Shown here: piece after piece, positions 10,433-24,545 of the stretch
Layout: every line of letters starts with the position of its first letter
How positions within the stretch are numbered: the first letter of the stretch is position 1
Source of the DNA: Doryteuthis pealeii
Taxonomy: Eukaryota > Mollusca > Cephalopoda > Myopsida > Loliginidae
Direction: 5' to 3'
Length of the DNA: 64,000 bases
NCBI GenBank assembly: GCA_023376005.1
Contig: CM042157.1
Coordinates: forward strand, 65,801,036 to 65,865,035
The notes under the pieces: model-generated
The model's input: only the letters and a program-made list of their open reading frames with translations
The model's database searches: none
What the model was told of the DNA's origin: nothing
Program-made: the position numbers and the translations under genes

Positions 10433-11624
10433 CTGTATATACTCTGAAATCGGACTCTAAATCGGACAATACTTACCTGGCTTTCGAGCCCTTGGACCTG
10501 TAAGATAGTAATATCAGCGTGGTCCCAGGGGGCATCGTCACAGGGAGTACCTACTCCCTTGTCTAAAAGGGACAGGGCTAGGTTTATTGCCAAGTGTCTG
10601 AGGCGCCTTAAAAGAGGAATGCCAAAGGGATTAACGCAATTTCTAAACACTAGCCACGCATGAGCTTCAGTTTGTGCGTGGTTCCCTACAATAATGATCC
10701 TTGTGTTCGACTGACATGGTGGGATGTCAGTAAATAACTACTCTGAGAATACCGCTGTAGTAGTGTTATAAACCGTATTTGCATGCAAGCGTATGGTGAT
10801 GAGGAAATGAACAAAACACAGATTTTAAATTTTAATACAATTTTAAAATTTAAAATCTGTGTTTTGGTAGTAGCGTTTTTTGCTTGTGTATCGTCGAATC
10901 TTGTAGAAATTTTCGCGTGTTGACTGCCTATGAGGTCAGGTTTGGGTAAGTGGGTGGTGTAGGTGAGTCGCCGCCTGTGATGTTGACTTCGCTTGCGAGC
11001 GTGTATTCGAATCGACGCCCGGGACCTCTCTGTCGGCTGCCCTTCAAAGCTGTTATTTATAGAGAGTGCGAGCCGAAGTTGGATCAAATGAAAATATTTT
11101 CATTTCACCCGGAAATCGTTTTCATTGGATGATAATGCGAATTTTATTTACCAATTTTTTTTTTATTTACTGTCAGGAATTGACTATCAAAGCGGAACTC
11201 CGATCGGAGCCCATGCGCAGATGTATGTTAAAATGGTCATTCCGTTTTAGGTAACGATAGAGGACACTTCCGACTTTGTCCGTCCCGTTGGCGAGTGTGT
11301 GTATATTTTAATTAGTGAATCGGGGAGATTTCGACTTTTGCTTATACAACAGGTTGATGGCAGAGAGGTAAAGAGGTAGTAAGACGCGGGAGAGCAGTTT
11401 GGGTGCCGTGGGTGAGCGCTTGTGGTAAGGATGATCTTGGTAAGAGTGTTGATTGATGGGGGGGCGGCGTCCCGAGGCGAGACTGATACATGGCCGACAG
11501 GATGTCCAAATTAGATAATCCACATAGAAGGTCGCCAGAGATAAACATCTAAAGAGCGTTGGGTTCATCACAGAAAGATAGAAGGGTATCAGTCCAAAAG
11601 TGAATTGTTGTAATGGAATATTCT

Positions 11625-11690
<66 letters not shown>

Positions 11691-11800
11691 CATATGGTCT
11701 GACTATATATATAGTGAGCATGGTCAGTGGGCTGACTTCGAGGATTAGTAGCGTGCCTCACTATTCCTAGTCGGTCTTATTGTATCTCTCTGCAACATTG
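10433..11800. other. Unassigned sequence with a near-perfect palindrome
   Basis: No gene recognised. 10812-10835 and 10843-10866 are exact 24-bp inverted repeats around a 7-bp loop (left arm begins CAAAACACAGATTTTAAATT). A (CT)n tract is at 11634-11686. Frames of 60-133 codons overlap on both strands with no family motif. Confidence 0.5.
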
Positions 11801-11804
11801 TCTG

Positions 11805-12884
<1,080 letters not shown>

Positions 12885-12885
<1 letters not shown>

Positions 12886-13310
12886 CTAATATGAAGCAGA
12901 CAGGTTAAGAGTTAAAGAAATAACCAAACAACTAGAATTCGAATAAAAGACATGTATTACATATAACAATAAGGCTGCAAACTTTAGTTCGTCTGCAGAA
13001 ATGTTTATAATTTGTAAAAACTTAGCTGAATCCTGAGATAGGGTATTATCGGAGCCCTTATCTACGGCCTTCTGATGTAGTTTGGATATGATAAACGTTC
13101 TGTTTGACGTCCGACTCCGATACAGGTAGTTGAGGAAGAATTATGAAGCGACCCTTATTTAGGTCTATTCCCGTTGAAAGCTGGATCAGAAGAGGGCGAG
13201 TTCGCCTAATTCGGCTTTGCCGCCAAAGTATGCTGGCTCGTGATTGGTTGGTTCGAAACAGAGGCTCGTAGACAATGACGATAACCCCCATACCTCAGAA
13301 TTCTCAACAA
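12885..13310. repeat. Dispersed repeat D, copy 1 (LTR-like)
   Basis: GTTAAGAGTTAAAGAAATAA to AGAATTCTCAACA recurs at 19118-19520 (in A) and 34705-35108 (in B), making three copies about 410-425 bp long. On the minus strand it starts TGTTGAGAATTC, holds a CCAATCA motif, and in A/B ends CTGTCTGCCACA. This would suit an LTR, but no internal region is attached. Confidence 0.6.
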
Positions 13311-13780
13311 GATGACATTCGGCAAGCTGTTATATTTCGAATAAAAATTATCAATTCTGGTTTCGTTTCGTTTAGAGTGTTGCTGGGTCGACCAGTACCA
13401 GGCAAGCAAGCAGGCGGCCAGGCAGGCAGGCAGGCAGGCAGACAGGCTACCGTGACACACCAAGCCTGCAGCCGAACCAAATAGTTATTGTCATGTCACA
13501 CCAAACTTTTTTCCGTATTCGCAGGCCTCGGTACCCGTTCAATTTATCAAATTTGGGGTTCGTTTGATCGAGAGTGTTGCTGGGTGCACTTCCAGGCAGG
13601 CTACCGGCACAACAAGCCTGCAGCTGCGGTGTCTGTATTCACGGTTTTTGTTCCCGTTCCTGGCCCTTCGGCAAGCCGTTATGTTCCGCATAAAGTTCTT
13701 CAAATTCGGTTTCGATTAGTCCAGTGTCGCTGGGTCGTCGTCGTCGTCGTCGTCGTTCCTGGTGCCTGGTGTATGGCATG
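13310..13780. repeat. Three imperfect repeats with (CAGG)n and (GTC)n tracts
   Basis: CGGCAAGCTGTTATATTTCG (13319), with partial or fuller relatives near 13510 and 13670 (CGGCAAGCCGTTATGTTCCG), each followed by TTTCG and TGCTGGGT. Between them are a GGCAGGCAGGCAGGCA run (about 13415-13448) and a GTCGTC run (13734-13757). Confidence 0.55.
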
Positions 13781-16234
13781 GATGATGAGATGAGAATGAG
13801 TTCTTACTTTTCTGCTTCTTACTTGTTCGATGGTCATTTACCTTTGGCTGATTTCTCTTTTTTATGGTTGTTGGGCTCTTCTCTTCATTTCCTGTTGATT
13901 AATTAATACCCAAGATTTTGATATTGTTTTTTTTTTATGGTTTCTTATAAACAACCCCAGCCCAAAAGTATTCTCAAATCACGCGGATGAGAGGCCAGCA
14001 ATTTAGAGCGGGGGACCTTTGCGTCCGCTCCCGCTGACTGTCGGTCGGCAACTCTAACTAAACTTAGTTTCTGTTTACACGCTTCTATTGGTGCGTTTCG
14101 GAAGGGGTTAAGTAAAGATTATTACCTGTCAATAACGTTAACGGTAATTTTCCACTCAACTTCCCTCCGATTTTTAATTTTTAACGAACTCAATTCAAAT
14201 TCTACCTACACTTCTTACATAATTCATAGGCTACCCATGAATTATGTAACAATGCCCGCTGTGCAATGGTTATCGTCATAGTAAATGGATTCAGCGACCT
14301 GAGTTCAAATCCTGGATGAGGCTGGTTGAATTTCACATCGCGTTAATACTCTTGTGAAAGGTATGAATCCAACTATTCTCCCTCTTGCTATAGGTAAATA
14401 GTAGGGCAATCTGGACTCTTTAGCCTTAGTATGGCAACCAGTCTAAGAGAAGGAAAACTCTGAATTCAAACCAGTCAAACTTCGCTTAATAAATTGACCC
14501 AGTGTTTACATGCTGTGGGAGGGTTGGTAAATACATGCGAAGTTACGATCATGGGTTGGACTGGTGCACACTGTGAAGTTGCTGTTGAAATGTTGTTGTT
14601 TTTTAACTCTTTGCTAACTAATTTTCCCCCACGGCTGTTTCCCTATTGCAAAAGGATCAATTACCAGTCTCAGGTTGGTTCACAGACAAAAAACAAAGAT
14701 GGCAGGGTGTTCATGACGTGATTTTTCAGTGTAAATAAGTGAAACGTGTGAGAGTCTCTGTGAGCGACTTAAAGTAGGCAAAGAGTAAATCTTTAATTGC
14801 TACACAGATATTTTGTGCTCATTATATATCACGTCGGAATGCTGTTGTTCCAGGTAGAAAATCGATACTGTTATGGGTGTAACATGGCGGGCTCGATTTA
14901 AAATAACAACTCTCTTTTATGGCATGTCAATCTTTTTGGGGTTATTTCATGCCAAATCGATTACATAGTTTCAAGTAACTATTCTTAATACCAATAATTT
15001 ATACACAAAAGGGTCGGTTTGTCAACCAATCTAGGAGAAGGAAAACTCTGAATTCAAACCAGTCAAACTTCGCTTAATAAATTGACCTAGTGTCAACTTC
15101 TTTTGGGGCGATTTCTTCCTCTGGTTGATACGGCTTCTTTGTGTTGGGTTCCGATTGTCCGTGTTTATTCTCTTTGTCATTATTAAAGGAACACAAAACT
15201 TTGTTTATTTTTCTCAGACGTCTTTATTAAAAACGAAGCTCAAAAGAGTTCAACTACACGGTGAGAAGATGGCTCACTGCGAATAGAGGACCATCACATC
15301 TGGCCCCTTCGACTAACCGCCAAATTCTCACTACTCAGTTCCCTGCACACGCTTTGCCTTTAGCCAATGGGTAATTCCATGTCAAATCATCTAGAAAAAA
15401 TTAAAATTATCACCCACCCCTTCAAATTTTCTTAAATCTTTCCATGTGTGGGTTATGTTAACGTTATCCCCAAAATTGAGCTTCCAATTCCAAAAATTTG
15501 CGAAGTTATGTTAATTTATAGTTCTCCAAATTTGGTGGTGTTGGCGAAAAATAGCAACTTTTTGTAATCTATTTTTGTCTGTAAAATGAGTTATAGAGCT
15601 TCCTTGCTTCTAAAAATTAGTTTATAAAAACATTTTTGCCCAATGAATCCAAATATGCTATCAAAAAAGTCTTAAAGTCAACCACTTTTAAGTTATTGAT
15701 GATTTACTGATGTTTTCATAGCAGTATCAATATCCCGATGTGGCACTGAATCTAAGACAATTTTTTTTTTCTATTATTATTTCATATATATTGAACATTA
15801 TTTGCACCGAAAAGATAGTTTGATTTTTGCTCAGAACTGTCAATAACTTCTATAACGGTCATGTATTCAATGATAACGTTTCATTTGCAATACCGTTATT
15901 TAAATTTTACTACACGACAGTCATAGTTCATAGGCAACCCACAAATTATGTAACAGCCTTTCCCACATCATCCCAAAATTTTGAGTAATTTTCCACTATT
16001 ACATAACTTATAACTAAAATTTTGGGTCTTTCCTTCTCATTATTTAACATGGGTTGAAAATCGATACTGATAAAACTCGAACAAGACCATTCCCACGTAA
16101 CATGAAATGAACACCAATAGGAAGGTTATAAATATCTGCCACACCCTGTACTTTAGGGTCATCTAACCAGAAACTTAAATTCTTTAAGATTTACTCAATA
16201 CAAACTTTATAGGCAAAGACACTCCTTAGCGGAG

Positions 16235-16640
16235 AGGGAGAGTCACTGTGGTGTATTGGTTAATGTACCAGAGTGTGACATCATAGTTAGCGAGTTCGAA
16301 CTCTACTCGGACTATTATGTTTACTTTCGGACTCATACTTTTGGGAAAGGTATGAAAACCCTCATCCCCCTAACTATGTCCCCGTTGCGTATGTGTTAAT
16401 GTACTGGACTGTGACATCTTAGTAAGCGAGTTCAAACACCAGTCGAACTATTATGCTCACTTTCGGACTCATACTCTTGGGAAAGGTATGAAACCCCTCA
16501 CCCCTCTAACTATGTCCCCGTTGCGTATGTGTTAATGTACTGGATTGTGACATCTTAGTAAGCGAGTTCAAACACCAGTCGCACTATTATGCTCACTTTC
16601 GGACTCATACTCTTGGGAAAGGTATGAACCTTCTTATCCC
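16235..16640 (+). repeat. 136-bp S3 tandem repeat, about 3 units (block A)
   Basis: The first unit keeps a tRNA-like head (GGTGTATTGGTTAATGTACC as A box, GCGAGTTCGAACTC as B box). The next two have GTTCAAACACC in the B-box position. Same units as the large array in block B. Confidence 0.9.
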
Positions 16641-19117
16641 TTTAAAGCCTGAGTCCATATTCGTTAGCCGAAGTAGATCTCCACCTGTAGAGAGAGTGTG
16701 AGTCCCCATGGCCTTGTGGCTAACGTACTGGACAGCGACATCGTAGGACCCTACTTTGAGCTTCAGTTGCACTATCAAATTCACTTTCTGTGAAATACCT
16801 TCGGAAAATTATGACACCCTTCAACACCTAGCCATGGCTTAAATCGTATCACTAGTGTTATTCTAAAAGGATCGCTTTGGTATTAAATAACCTACGAAGG
16901 TTGAGATGCCATTAAACAAAGAGACCAAACAAAAATCTGTTTTGTAATGGATGACAGAACACAATATATAAATGTAATGTGGTGGACCCTATGACCCTTT
17001 GCTATAATCTATCAGCTAACGCTGGTGTGAAAAACTCATAATGATAATATGTGGGGATTAAAATAAAACGAAAATAGAATTAGAATAAAAAAACAACAAA
17101 CTCCCATGTGCCTTCAGCGGAAGAACCCTCTGCGCATGTCTGACAAAAAGGACTGTTCACCGACCCACAAAAGAATCTCTTGGCCGATCGAGTTCAGGCC
17201 TTAACTGAGTGTAGTCGCTTCCTCGGCCAGGGGGTGGGGTGGATATCCCCTTGCCACGGTCGACTATGACCCGGTCAATAAAGCCTAAGTCACGAAACTA
17301 CCTCCTGTCTTTGCCTCTTTCTTTTCGTTCCCTAAATTCCTTCCTTTTCAGTGCGACCACCAAATGAGATGGGGAAAAGGCAAAAACCAGAATATCCAGC
17401 TACCTTTTAACCGTAAAACACCCAAACTTCATCCTACCCCATAAATAAAAACAATGATTCAAATTTTGAATGACACTAATAATTTCAGCACAATCAGCCA
17501 AAGAGTGGCAGACCAAGCAAGGGTAATCTTAAAAAGAAAAATGTTCTTTGATCTCGAGAAAATAGACATAGAAATTCTTGGTTAACAATTATGTTTATAT
17601 TGTTGTGCAGATCAATCAGTTTTGTTGTTATTACTTTGTGTATGCTATTGTTTACCACATTATTTTCAAACTCAGTTTAATGTTAAACTAATTCAGGTAA
17701 TTTAATCAAAGACCATAATGATCCACTATAAAACTTTCTCTTAAATTAACAACAGTATAACACTACGCTCTCTTTTCGGACTGGAGAGATGTGTTAAAAT
17801 ATTATTTACTTTACCCTCTGTTAGTCAGAATAGCCAAGATGATGACGTGTCAAGTCTTGATTACATCTTGCACTCATTTCCGACTGAAGAGATGTATTTG
17901 TTCACGTTCTTACGCTACGGCTCTTCTTCTAAAGGAGTGAAACAATGTGTGTATAAAAAGATATGCAATATATTTATCTCTGTAACAGAGAGGGTAGAAT
18001 CCTAGTTGTTGCAGCTGTGCAGTTGTTGGCAGTTCTATGATGTTGTGGAATCTAGAATCAACGTGGGGTCTGAGGGACATTTTGCCTAGTGCCAATAGGA
18101 GTTCTTAATAATAACACAAGGCCGCTTCTTTTTTTCTCATGAGCATTTTATTTCCCCCAAGTTACAACTACTAAGAGCAAGACATTTCATGTCTTTCTCC
18201 GATAACGCATTCTGCAGGTCAGAGTGGAACAGGGAGCAATGGTGATGAAGGGGTGCTCCACATTCCCCAAACCTCCAGAACTGGAACCTCACCATCAGAT
18301 AGAGTTTAACATCATTCCCAGGACATGTAGACCCTCAGCCACCGCCTTCTAGCACCCAGGCTAAATTTTCCCTCTGACCTCTCACTCTTTTTTCCCTTTG
18401 CCACATACTATTCGCTTGTCCAACCAAAATACGCCATCTCATCACTCAAACTGTTCCGTTCTCTTAACACATCATCATTTAAACTTTTCCATTCTAATCA
18501 GGCCACTCAGACCCCCCCCCCAAGGTTGCACATCATAACCATTATGTAACAACAGGTTTAGGCCATAATATTTGTTTAATCACAACTAAGAATTCACAAA
18601 AATATCTTAGTGATATGACCTGGATGGGACACATGCAACAACACACCAACTAGATCAGACAGCGGAAACCATGGGGACTGGTTATTATTGCCTTTTCACT
18701 TCTAAAAAGGTCAAGGCTCTTGGTAGGTATGGACATATACTTAACGTTAGATTAGTTGATTTATATCTGTCTGATCATATGGAAATATGATCTCTCTAAT
18801 AAGATGCAAATTCTTCCAAGCCGTATCTGTATCAGTGCTACTGTATGGCTGAACTACACAAGGATGCTGCTGTCCTGAAAAAAATCATGGATGCAACACC
18901 CTACAAAAAAGCAACTGTATTGCCACTTACCTCCTATCACACAAAACCTATAACTAAGATGAACAAGACATGCTGGATACTGCTGGAGAAGTAAGGATGA
19001 ACTCATAAGTGACGTTTTCCTGTGGACACCGACAATTGGACATACTAGAATGTATAAAGAAATTAGACACGAAACGACAGTACTCCAAGTTTGAAGTATG
19101 GAGTTAACCACGAGTGT

Positions 19118-19520
19118 GGCAGACAGTTTAAGAGTTAAAGAAATAACCAAACAACTAGAAATAGGAATAAAAGACGTGTATTACAGAATAACAATAAGGA
19201 TTGCAAACTTTAGTCCGTCTGCACAAATGTATAATTTGTCACTTATCTGAGTCCTGAGATAGGGTATTATCGGAGCCCTTGCTACGGCCTTCTGATAGTT
19301 CGGATATGATAGACGTTCTGTTTGATGTCCGACTCCGATTCTGGTTGTTAAGGAAGGGATGGAGTGACCCTGTTTAGGTCTGTTCCCTTTGACAGCTGTA
19401 TCAGAAGAGGACGAGGTTTGCTTATTCGGTTTTGCCGCCAAAGTATGCTGGTTCGTGATTGGTTGGTTCGAAACAGAGGCTCGTAGACAAGGACCATAAC
19501 CCCCATACCCCAGAATTCTC
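19118..19520. repeat. Dispersed repeat D, copy 2
   Basis: Matches 12885-13310 and 34705-35108. Carries a minus-strand frame of about 125 codons that is partly conserved between A and B, but only because the DNA is. No protein family recognised. Confidence 0.6.
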
Positions 19521-19859
19521 AATAAATGGGCTGACCAGCAGAGACTTACAGTAATCATCTCTCTGTATGGATACTAGATGTTGAGAGGAGGACTTGTAAG
19601 GAGCAGTGACCAATACGGATGGGTGATGAGATAGATTCATGTGCTGTTAACATGACATTGGTTTGGTTTGGTTTGGTTTGGTTTGTTTTACGACATATCA
19701 ACCTCAGTGGGTCATTTAATACCGACAAAGTTGTGAAATAAATTCATTCTTAATGCATAATACAATTTTGTTTATAAACTCATGTTTTTCTATTCAACCC
19801 ATAGATGGAACCCTAACAGGTACTACCACTCCAGGTCAGAGTGGACCAGGGAGCAATGT

Positions 19860-20303
19860 ATCCCTTTTAAGGACACAATATGAACGTAATAGCAGGACTG
19901 GAGTTTTAACTAGCTTACTACGATATCAGAGTCCAGCGCGTTAGCCACTACACCACGAGATCTCTCAACCCCTCTACAAGCCAAGGTCTACGACTAACAC
20001 GTGGACTCACAGCTTGAGGATAGAAAGGTTCATACCTTCCCAAAAGTATTAACAATGAACGTCGGGAATTCGAACTCGCTTACTACGATCTCGCAGTCCA
20101 GTATGTTAGCCACTACACTACGGGTACTCTCAACACCACCCCATGTATAAGCCGAGTTCTACTTCAACATACCACTTCTGGCGGATGAGGAGGGCTTATA
20201 CCTTTCCGAAGGATAGCCCGAAAGTGAACGTATATAGCACGACTGGAATTCGAACGCGCTTACTACGATCTCGCCATCCAGTATGTCAGCCACTACACTA
20301 CGG

Positions 20304-20398
<95 letters not shown>

Positions 20399-20928
20399 AT
20401 CTATAAACCGAGTTCTACTTAAACTAATACGTGCACCCACTTCTGGCGGATGAGTGGGGCTTACACTTTTCCGAAGGAAATGAGTCCGAAAGTGAACGCA
20501 TATAGCACGACTGGAATTCGAACTCGCTTACTACGATCTCACCGTCCATTATGTCAGCCACTACGCCACGGGTACTTGCACTCTATCAGTCGAGTTCTAC
20601 TTCAGCTAACACGTGGACTCAATGCATGTGAAGTGTAACATTAATTTATGTTAAATAAAGCCGTTTTATGTGGTAGATCCTGTTTGTATTCATGACCCAC
20701 CGTAAGTCCGGCATTTTGAGATGAGCAACATTTAACAATAAACAATAAACATTTTCTATGCACAGTAGAGTAGGTCGATTTTCAACTTTTTTTAAAAATC
20801 AAAATGACGCAACCATAGAAAGTTAGGTACTGGTATGTTAAGTACTGACACGAAAAAAGTAGGTTTCTAGCTTGCACCAATCTTTGAGCATTTAGTTTAA
20901 AGATCGTCTAATATGAAGCCCTTCCGAA
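19860..20928. repeat. Duplicated block C, copy 2
   Basis: Repeats 11805-12885, including the (CT)n(CA)n tract (20306-20398) and reversed S3 units. Differences are a few substitutions, small deletions (for example near 19990 and 20168) and tract-length changes. Confidence 0.9.
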
Positions 20929-20929
20929 A

Positions 20930-21480
20930 TCCTTGTTTTTGATACATTTACATAAGGAATTGCTTAAAAATCTCATAATTTCAATCCAGAAAAATTTGTC
21001 AATTTATCCTATTCAAATAAAATGAATAGAATATATCGAAAGTAACATTTAAAGTGAAATTATAACCCCCACCCCACTTTAACATCTCAGATAAGCAGCG
21101 TTTTAACTCCTTAATTGAGATACGTCAGTAATAACATTGCAATATATTGTTGTAGCGTTATTTTTTTCTGTTATCAATGGAACAAAAGCAAACAAATATG
21201 AACTCTGCTAGAAAGAAATGAATGGATGATGATTTTAATATAAGCTACCATTGTAATTTGAACACTACTCTAAAATATCTACTGGTCACTAATAGTGTAT
21301 CTTTTAAGTTTCTATTTTATATAATAATTGTAAGGCATAAAGTTATAAAAGACATGAGAAAAATACACGAATGTTGTGAGAATAATAGCAACTTTTATCA
21401 TGCCATCATATTAAACTGTTATACATAAGAGCCCTTTGAAGCAAAGGAAGACCTCATTTCATGGCATAAAACTTTTGTAA
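20930..21480. other. Unassigned AT-rich sequence
   Basis: No repeat or gene recognised between block C copy 2 and the transposon-derived ORF. A 68-codon frame at 21222-21428 shows no motif. Confidence 0.3.
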
Positions 21481-21899
21481 TGATATGCCTATGCTTTGCT
21501 TTAATTCCATAAACCGATTGGGAAGCTGAATTTGTTAATTTTACTGCCCTTTCAACACTTTGTGAGTGTGAAGGCAAATCAGGCAATTCTAATTTTGTCC
21601 CAAAATTTGATGACTCCAGTTCATTATCTAAAAATTCTTATGTGAATCTAGGCTCACAAATTCCATTTTTATACAGGTCGATCAACTGTGACCAATGTGT
21701 AGCATCGAAATTTATTTTTGGTATTTTGAGCCCTTTTTTGTTTTGTTTTGTTTTGTTTTGTTTTGGGGGGGGGGTTTGTTGTTGTTTTTTTTGTTTTTTT
21801 TTCAGTTAATCTTATTCAAGCATTGAATACGACATATTTTCTGGTACGAGACCAAAAGCATCATGCTGAATATTTTTGAACGCAATCTCTTGAATTTCA

Positions 21900-22950
21900 G
21901 GCGGTAGCCCTTTGATTCTTTGCGGCATACTGAAAATATACAGTTGCTGGTTATTAAATTTATTGTCTATTCTAATTTTAAACTAGCTAACTGCATACAC
22001 TGCAACAATAAACTGGATTAGGCTGTGTAGTTTTTATGTTTTCAGGGTAAATTCCACGAGTCCACAACACACATTAGTCTGGTGGCTAACGTCAACCATC
22101 TTGCCTGATTTAAGGGCCCAATTGTCTATGCAGCATATCTAGGGTTGACTTTCCCTCGGGAAATCCCTACTGAATATTCTAGAAGTATTTGATCACTACT
22201 CAGATCATCTATCTGTTTGATGCTAGAATATTGGCTCTCTAGAGGACTAACTATCGGTACAAATTTGATCTGGGGCAAATTACACACAATCTCCAAATTG
22301 GACCAATAAATGATGTTGGACTTTTTGCGCTGCCATCAAAACCGCTCTGAATGAAAACTCATTTTGATGTAGAGAGCAACCAATGATGTGCAATTTCCTT
22401 TTAAATTGTTTCTCTAGAACTGAAACTAGCCCAGCTTCACAGCCAGTATTTGTATGGGTGTTGTCCAGTAAAACAGTTTTGGGGTATAAACACTGTCATA
22501 CTCCTTCAAAACACTAAAAACCTCCTCTGCTAGAACAGCACCAGTTGCTCTAGTAGTAGGGATATCTCTATGAGCGTGGTATTTTTCACTTTTACCACAA
22601 CCCATCTCCTTTGTGAATGTCAAATGGTGTTCTGTTCCCTTCGCTTTCTTAAATTGTTTCTTTCCATCTACCTCCACAATTTCTTTGTATAAGAGAGTAT
22701 TTTATCCTGTCTTCAATCAACACCAATACAAATAATTTTTCTGTATTATCAATGTGTTTTTGGTGGGCGTTTTGTTTTGTTCTTTCTTTTCCACGGTCTA
22801 TTTTAGATTTATCTAAAATTACGTTTTTGATATTAACACTCAGGTTGAAAAGGCCCATAGCCTGCAAATCTAAAAGAAAGGCATTGCAAGAATTGCAAGA
22901 CTTATTCCTAAGTTCGATGAAACATCACCCCTGATCAACTCAGTAACATA
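21900..22950 (-). pseudogene. Decayed transposon-derived ORF of unknown class
   Basis: Minus-strand fragments in three frames make one protein-like series. N-terminal: LFNLSVNIKNVILDKSKIDR (about 22850-22790), then LVLIEDRIKYSL. Middle: HHLTFTKEMG and VFSVLKEYDSVYTPK (about 22620-22480). Then LLDNT, NTGCEAGLVSVLEK, LHIIGCSLHQNEFSFRAV (about 22475-22340) and SPTSFIGPIWRLC; C-terminal: IGPLNQARWLTLATRLMCV (about 22115-22060). Similar blocks (LLDNT..NTG, IGC.LH.NELP, SPT.F.GPIG.L, IGP.N.ARWLT) occur, as far as I recall, in repetitive uncharacterised ORFs of molluscs and cnidarians. Several frameshifts show it is dead. I cannot assign a superfamily. Confidence 0.5.
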
Positions 22951-24120
22951 CCGAGGAATTTTTAAAAGGCTGTAAACACTCATGGAATATCTGCCAGGCT
23001 CATAATCTTCATCTATTTCTTTACTATTTAATGAGTGGGAAAGAATAACATCCTGATCATAAGATGTATAGGCAACAGGAGAAGAATCAACTTGTTTTTT
23101 TGTCTTTCTCCTTTAACTACACTACTTTTAGGTTTCTGAATGGCAGCTTTATCCACAGGTCCAAGTTGGAAACTACCATTGTGTCATATTTTGGCGCTCT
23201 GGTCTTTTAGACACTCTCTGTCTTCCATTGATACCTGAAATATTAGATGTTATTTATGTTGAATAAATACATCTAATCAACAGAAATCTCAAAATATTAA
23301 AATATTTCACATAGAAAGAAAATGGTACAAGTTACTTTTCTAACTTATTTACATAAAATATCATTATAGAAATTCGTTTGAATTAAAATGTACATGATAT
23401 TGGGATTTGAATTCATAAAAAAAGAAAAGAAAAATAGAAAAATAACTTTACCTTATCTTTGAGAGGACAAATACAGATTATGTGCTAAGTTTGACAATTT
23501 TTGTCTTCAAAATTTTAAATTGGCAATTGACAGGAACAAGAAGAAATGTCAAACAATGTACCCAGCTTTTTTCCTAGTAGATCAATAAATAAATGAATAA
23601 TCTATCAGTCAAGAGTGGTTCCCCTTTGATCATGTTAGACTCATAGGAAATAACCCTGTTGGGCTCTGCTACAAGTATTGGAAAAAATAAGGGGTTAATT
23701 ATCTGCTCTTGGCAGCAGGGGGCCAATCAAGTAATACCGTAGATTGGCGCCGAAATTGAATCCCTTCCTTACTTGTAGTGTTGACGATCACGGCAGCAAT
23801 ACGTCTAGTCCAGTCTCTCCCAGAACCAAGGTGAATTTCAGCAGATAAGTCTGACTACAACACATTTATTTTGAAACTCTTGGATTTTCTTTAGATATAT
23901 GTTTGTTTTTTCATTTGTTTGTTGAGTCTTCTTCATCTGAATTTGAATGCCTATCTGTTAATGAGGGAAAATATAAGGTGCCCACCAAAAAGACCATACA
24001 AGTTCCCATGATAATTTTACAGTGTAACAGCTAAACGTTGGTTTGCCACCACGTTTTGTTTTATTCATTCTAGATGAGTATTCAAGGTTTTTTTCCAAAC
24101 TCAATTTTTAAAACATTTTT
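22950..24120. other. Unassigned sequence with a possible LTR/PBS remnant
   Basis: No gene recognised. AGATTGGCGCCGAAATTGAA (about 23743) resembles a retroelement primer-binding site. It sits in a segment (23720-23860) similar to 3770-3830 inside the mariner relic. No LTR pair or pol sequence is seen, so this is tentative. Confidence 0.3.
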
Positions 24121-24139
24121 AAGAAATCCTTTTGTTCTA

Positions 24140-24545
24140 TTTAACCCATAGATAGGACCCTTATAGACACTACCACTCCCGGTCAGAGTTGACATGGTAG
24201 TAATGGCAATGGAGGGGTATTCCACACTCAACTAACAGGGATTCCATCTTTAAGCATCACGGGTCACCACCCACGGCCAACAGGTGGCCCCATGGGAGCT
24301 TCATCCTCAGATAGAGTTTCACGTCACACCCAGGACATTAAGACTCTCAGTCACCGCTTTCTAGCACATATACGATTTTTAAAAAAGATTGGGGCTTGAT
24401 ATAAGGGTAATAGAGTTGGGACAATCACATAGGCTAGGACTTGACGTGGCCAGCCCATTGTTCGTGGGGGTCGCTCTGACGGCTCGTCTAGCTTTAGTAA
24501 GGACTAAAGTGGAGTGTTGCATGTCACGGACATGTGATGAGGGAA
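24140..24545 (-). mobile_element. Repeat family L (reverse)
   Basis: CCCATAGATAGGACCCTTAT, CACTACCACTCCCGGTCAGA and onward are the complement of the L body; the 5' part (GGACTAAAGTGGAGTGTTGC) matches the upstream region seen at 36890-36960 and 51220-51300. Confidence 0.7.

Larger units (their letters stand above)
13800..19858. repeat. Segmental duplication block A
   Basis: Nearly the whole block recurs in the same orientation at about 24550-35440. It contains an S2-like SINE (14255-14500), the stem-loop tail element (14895-15015), a short array of about three 136-bp S3 units (16235-16640), several hundred bases with no recognised gene, repeat L (18204-18362), repeat D (19118-19520) and the start of another L copy (19660-19858). 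Right junction at 19858 is inside L and leads straight into block C copy 2. Confidence 0.92.
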
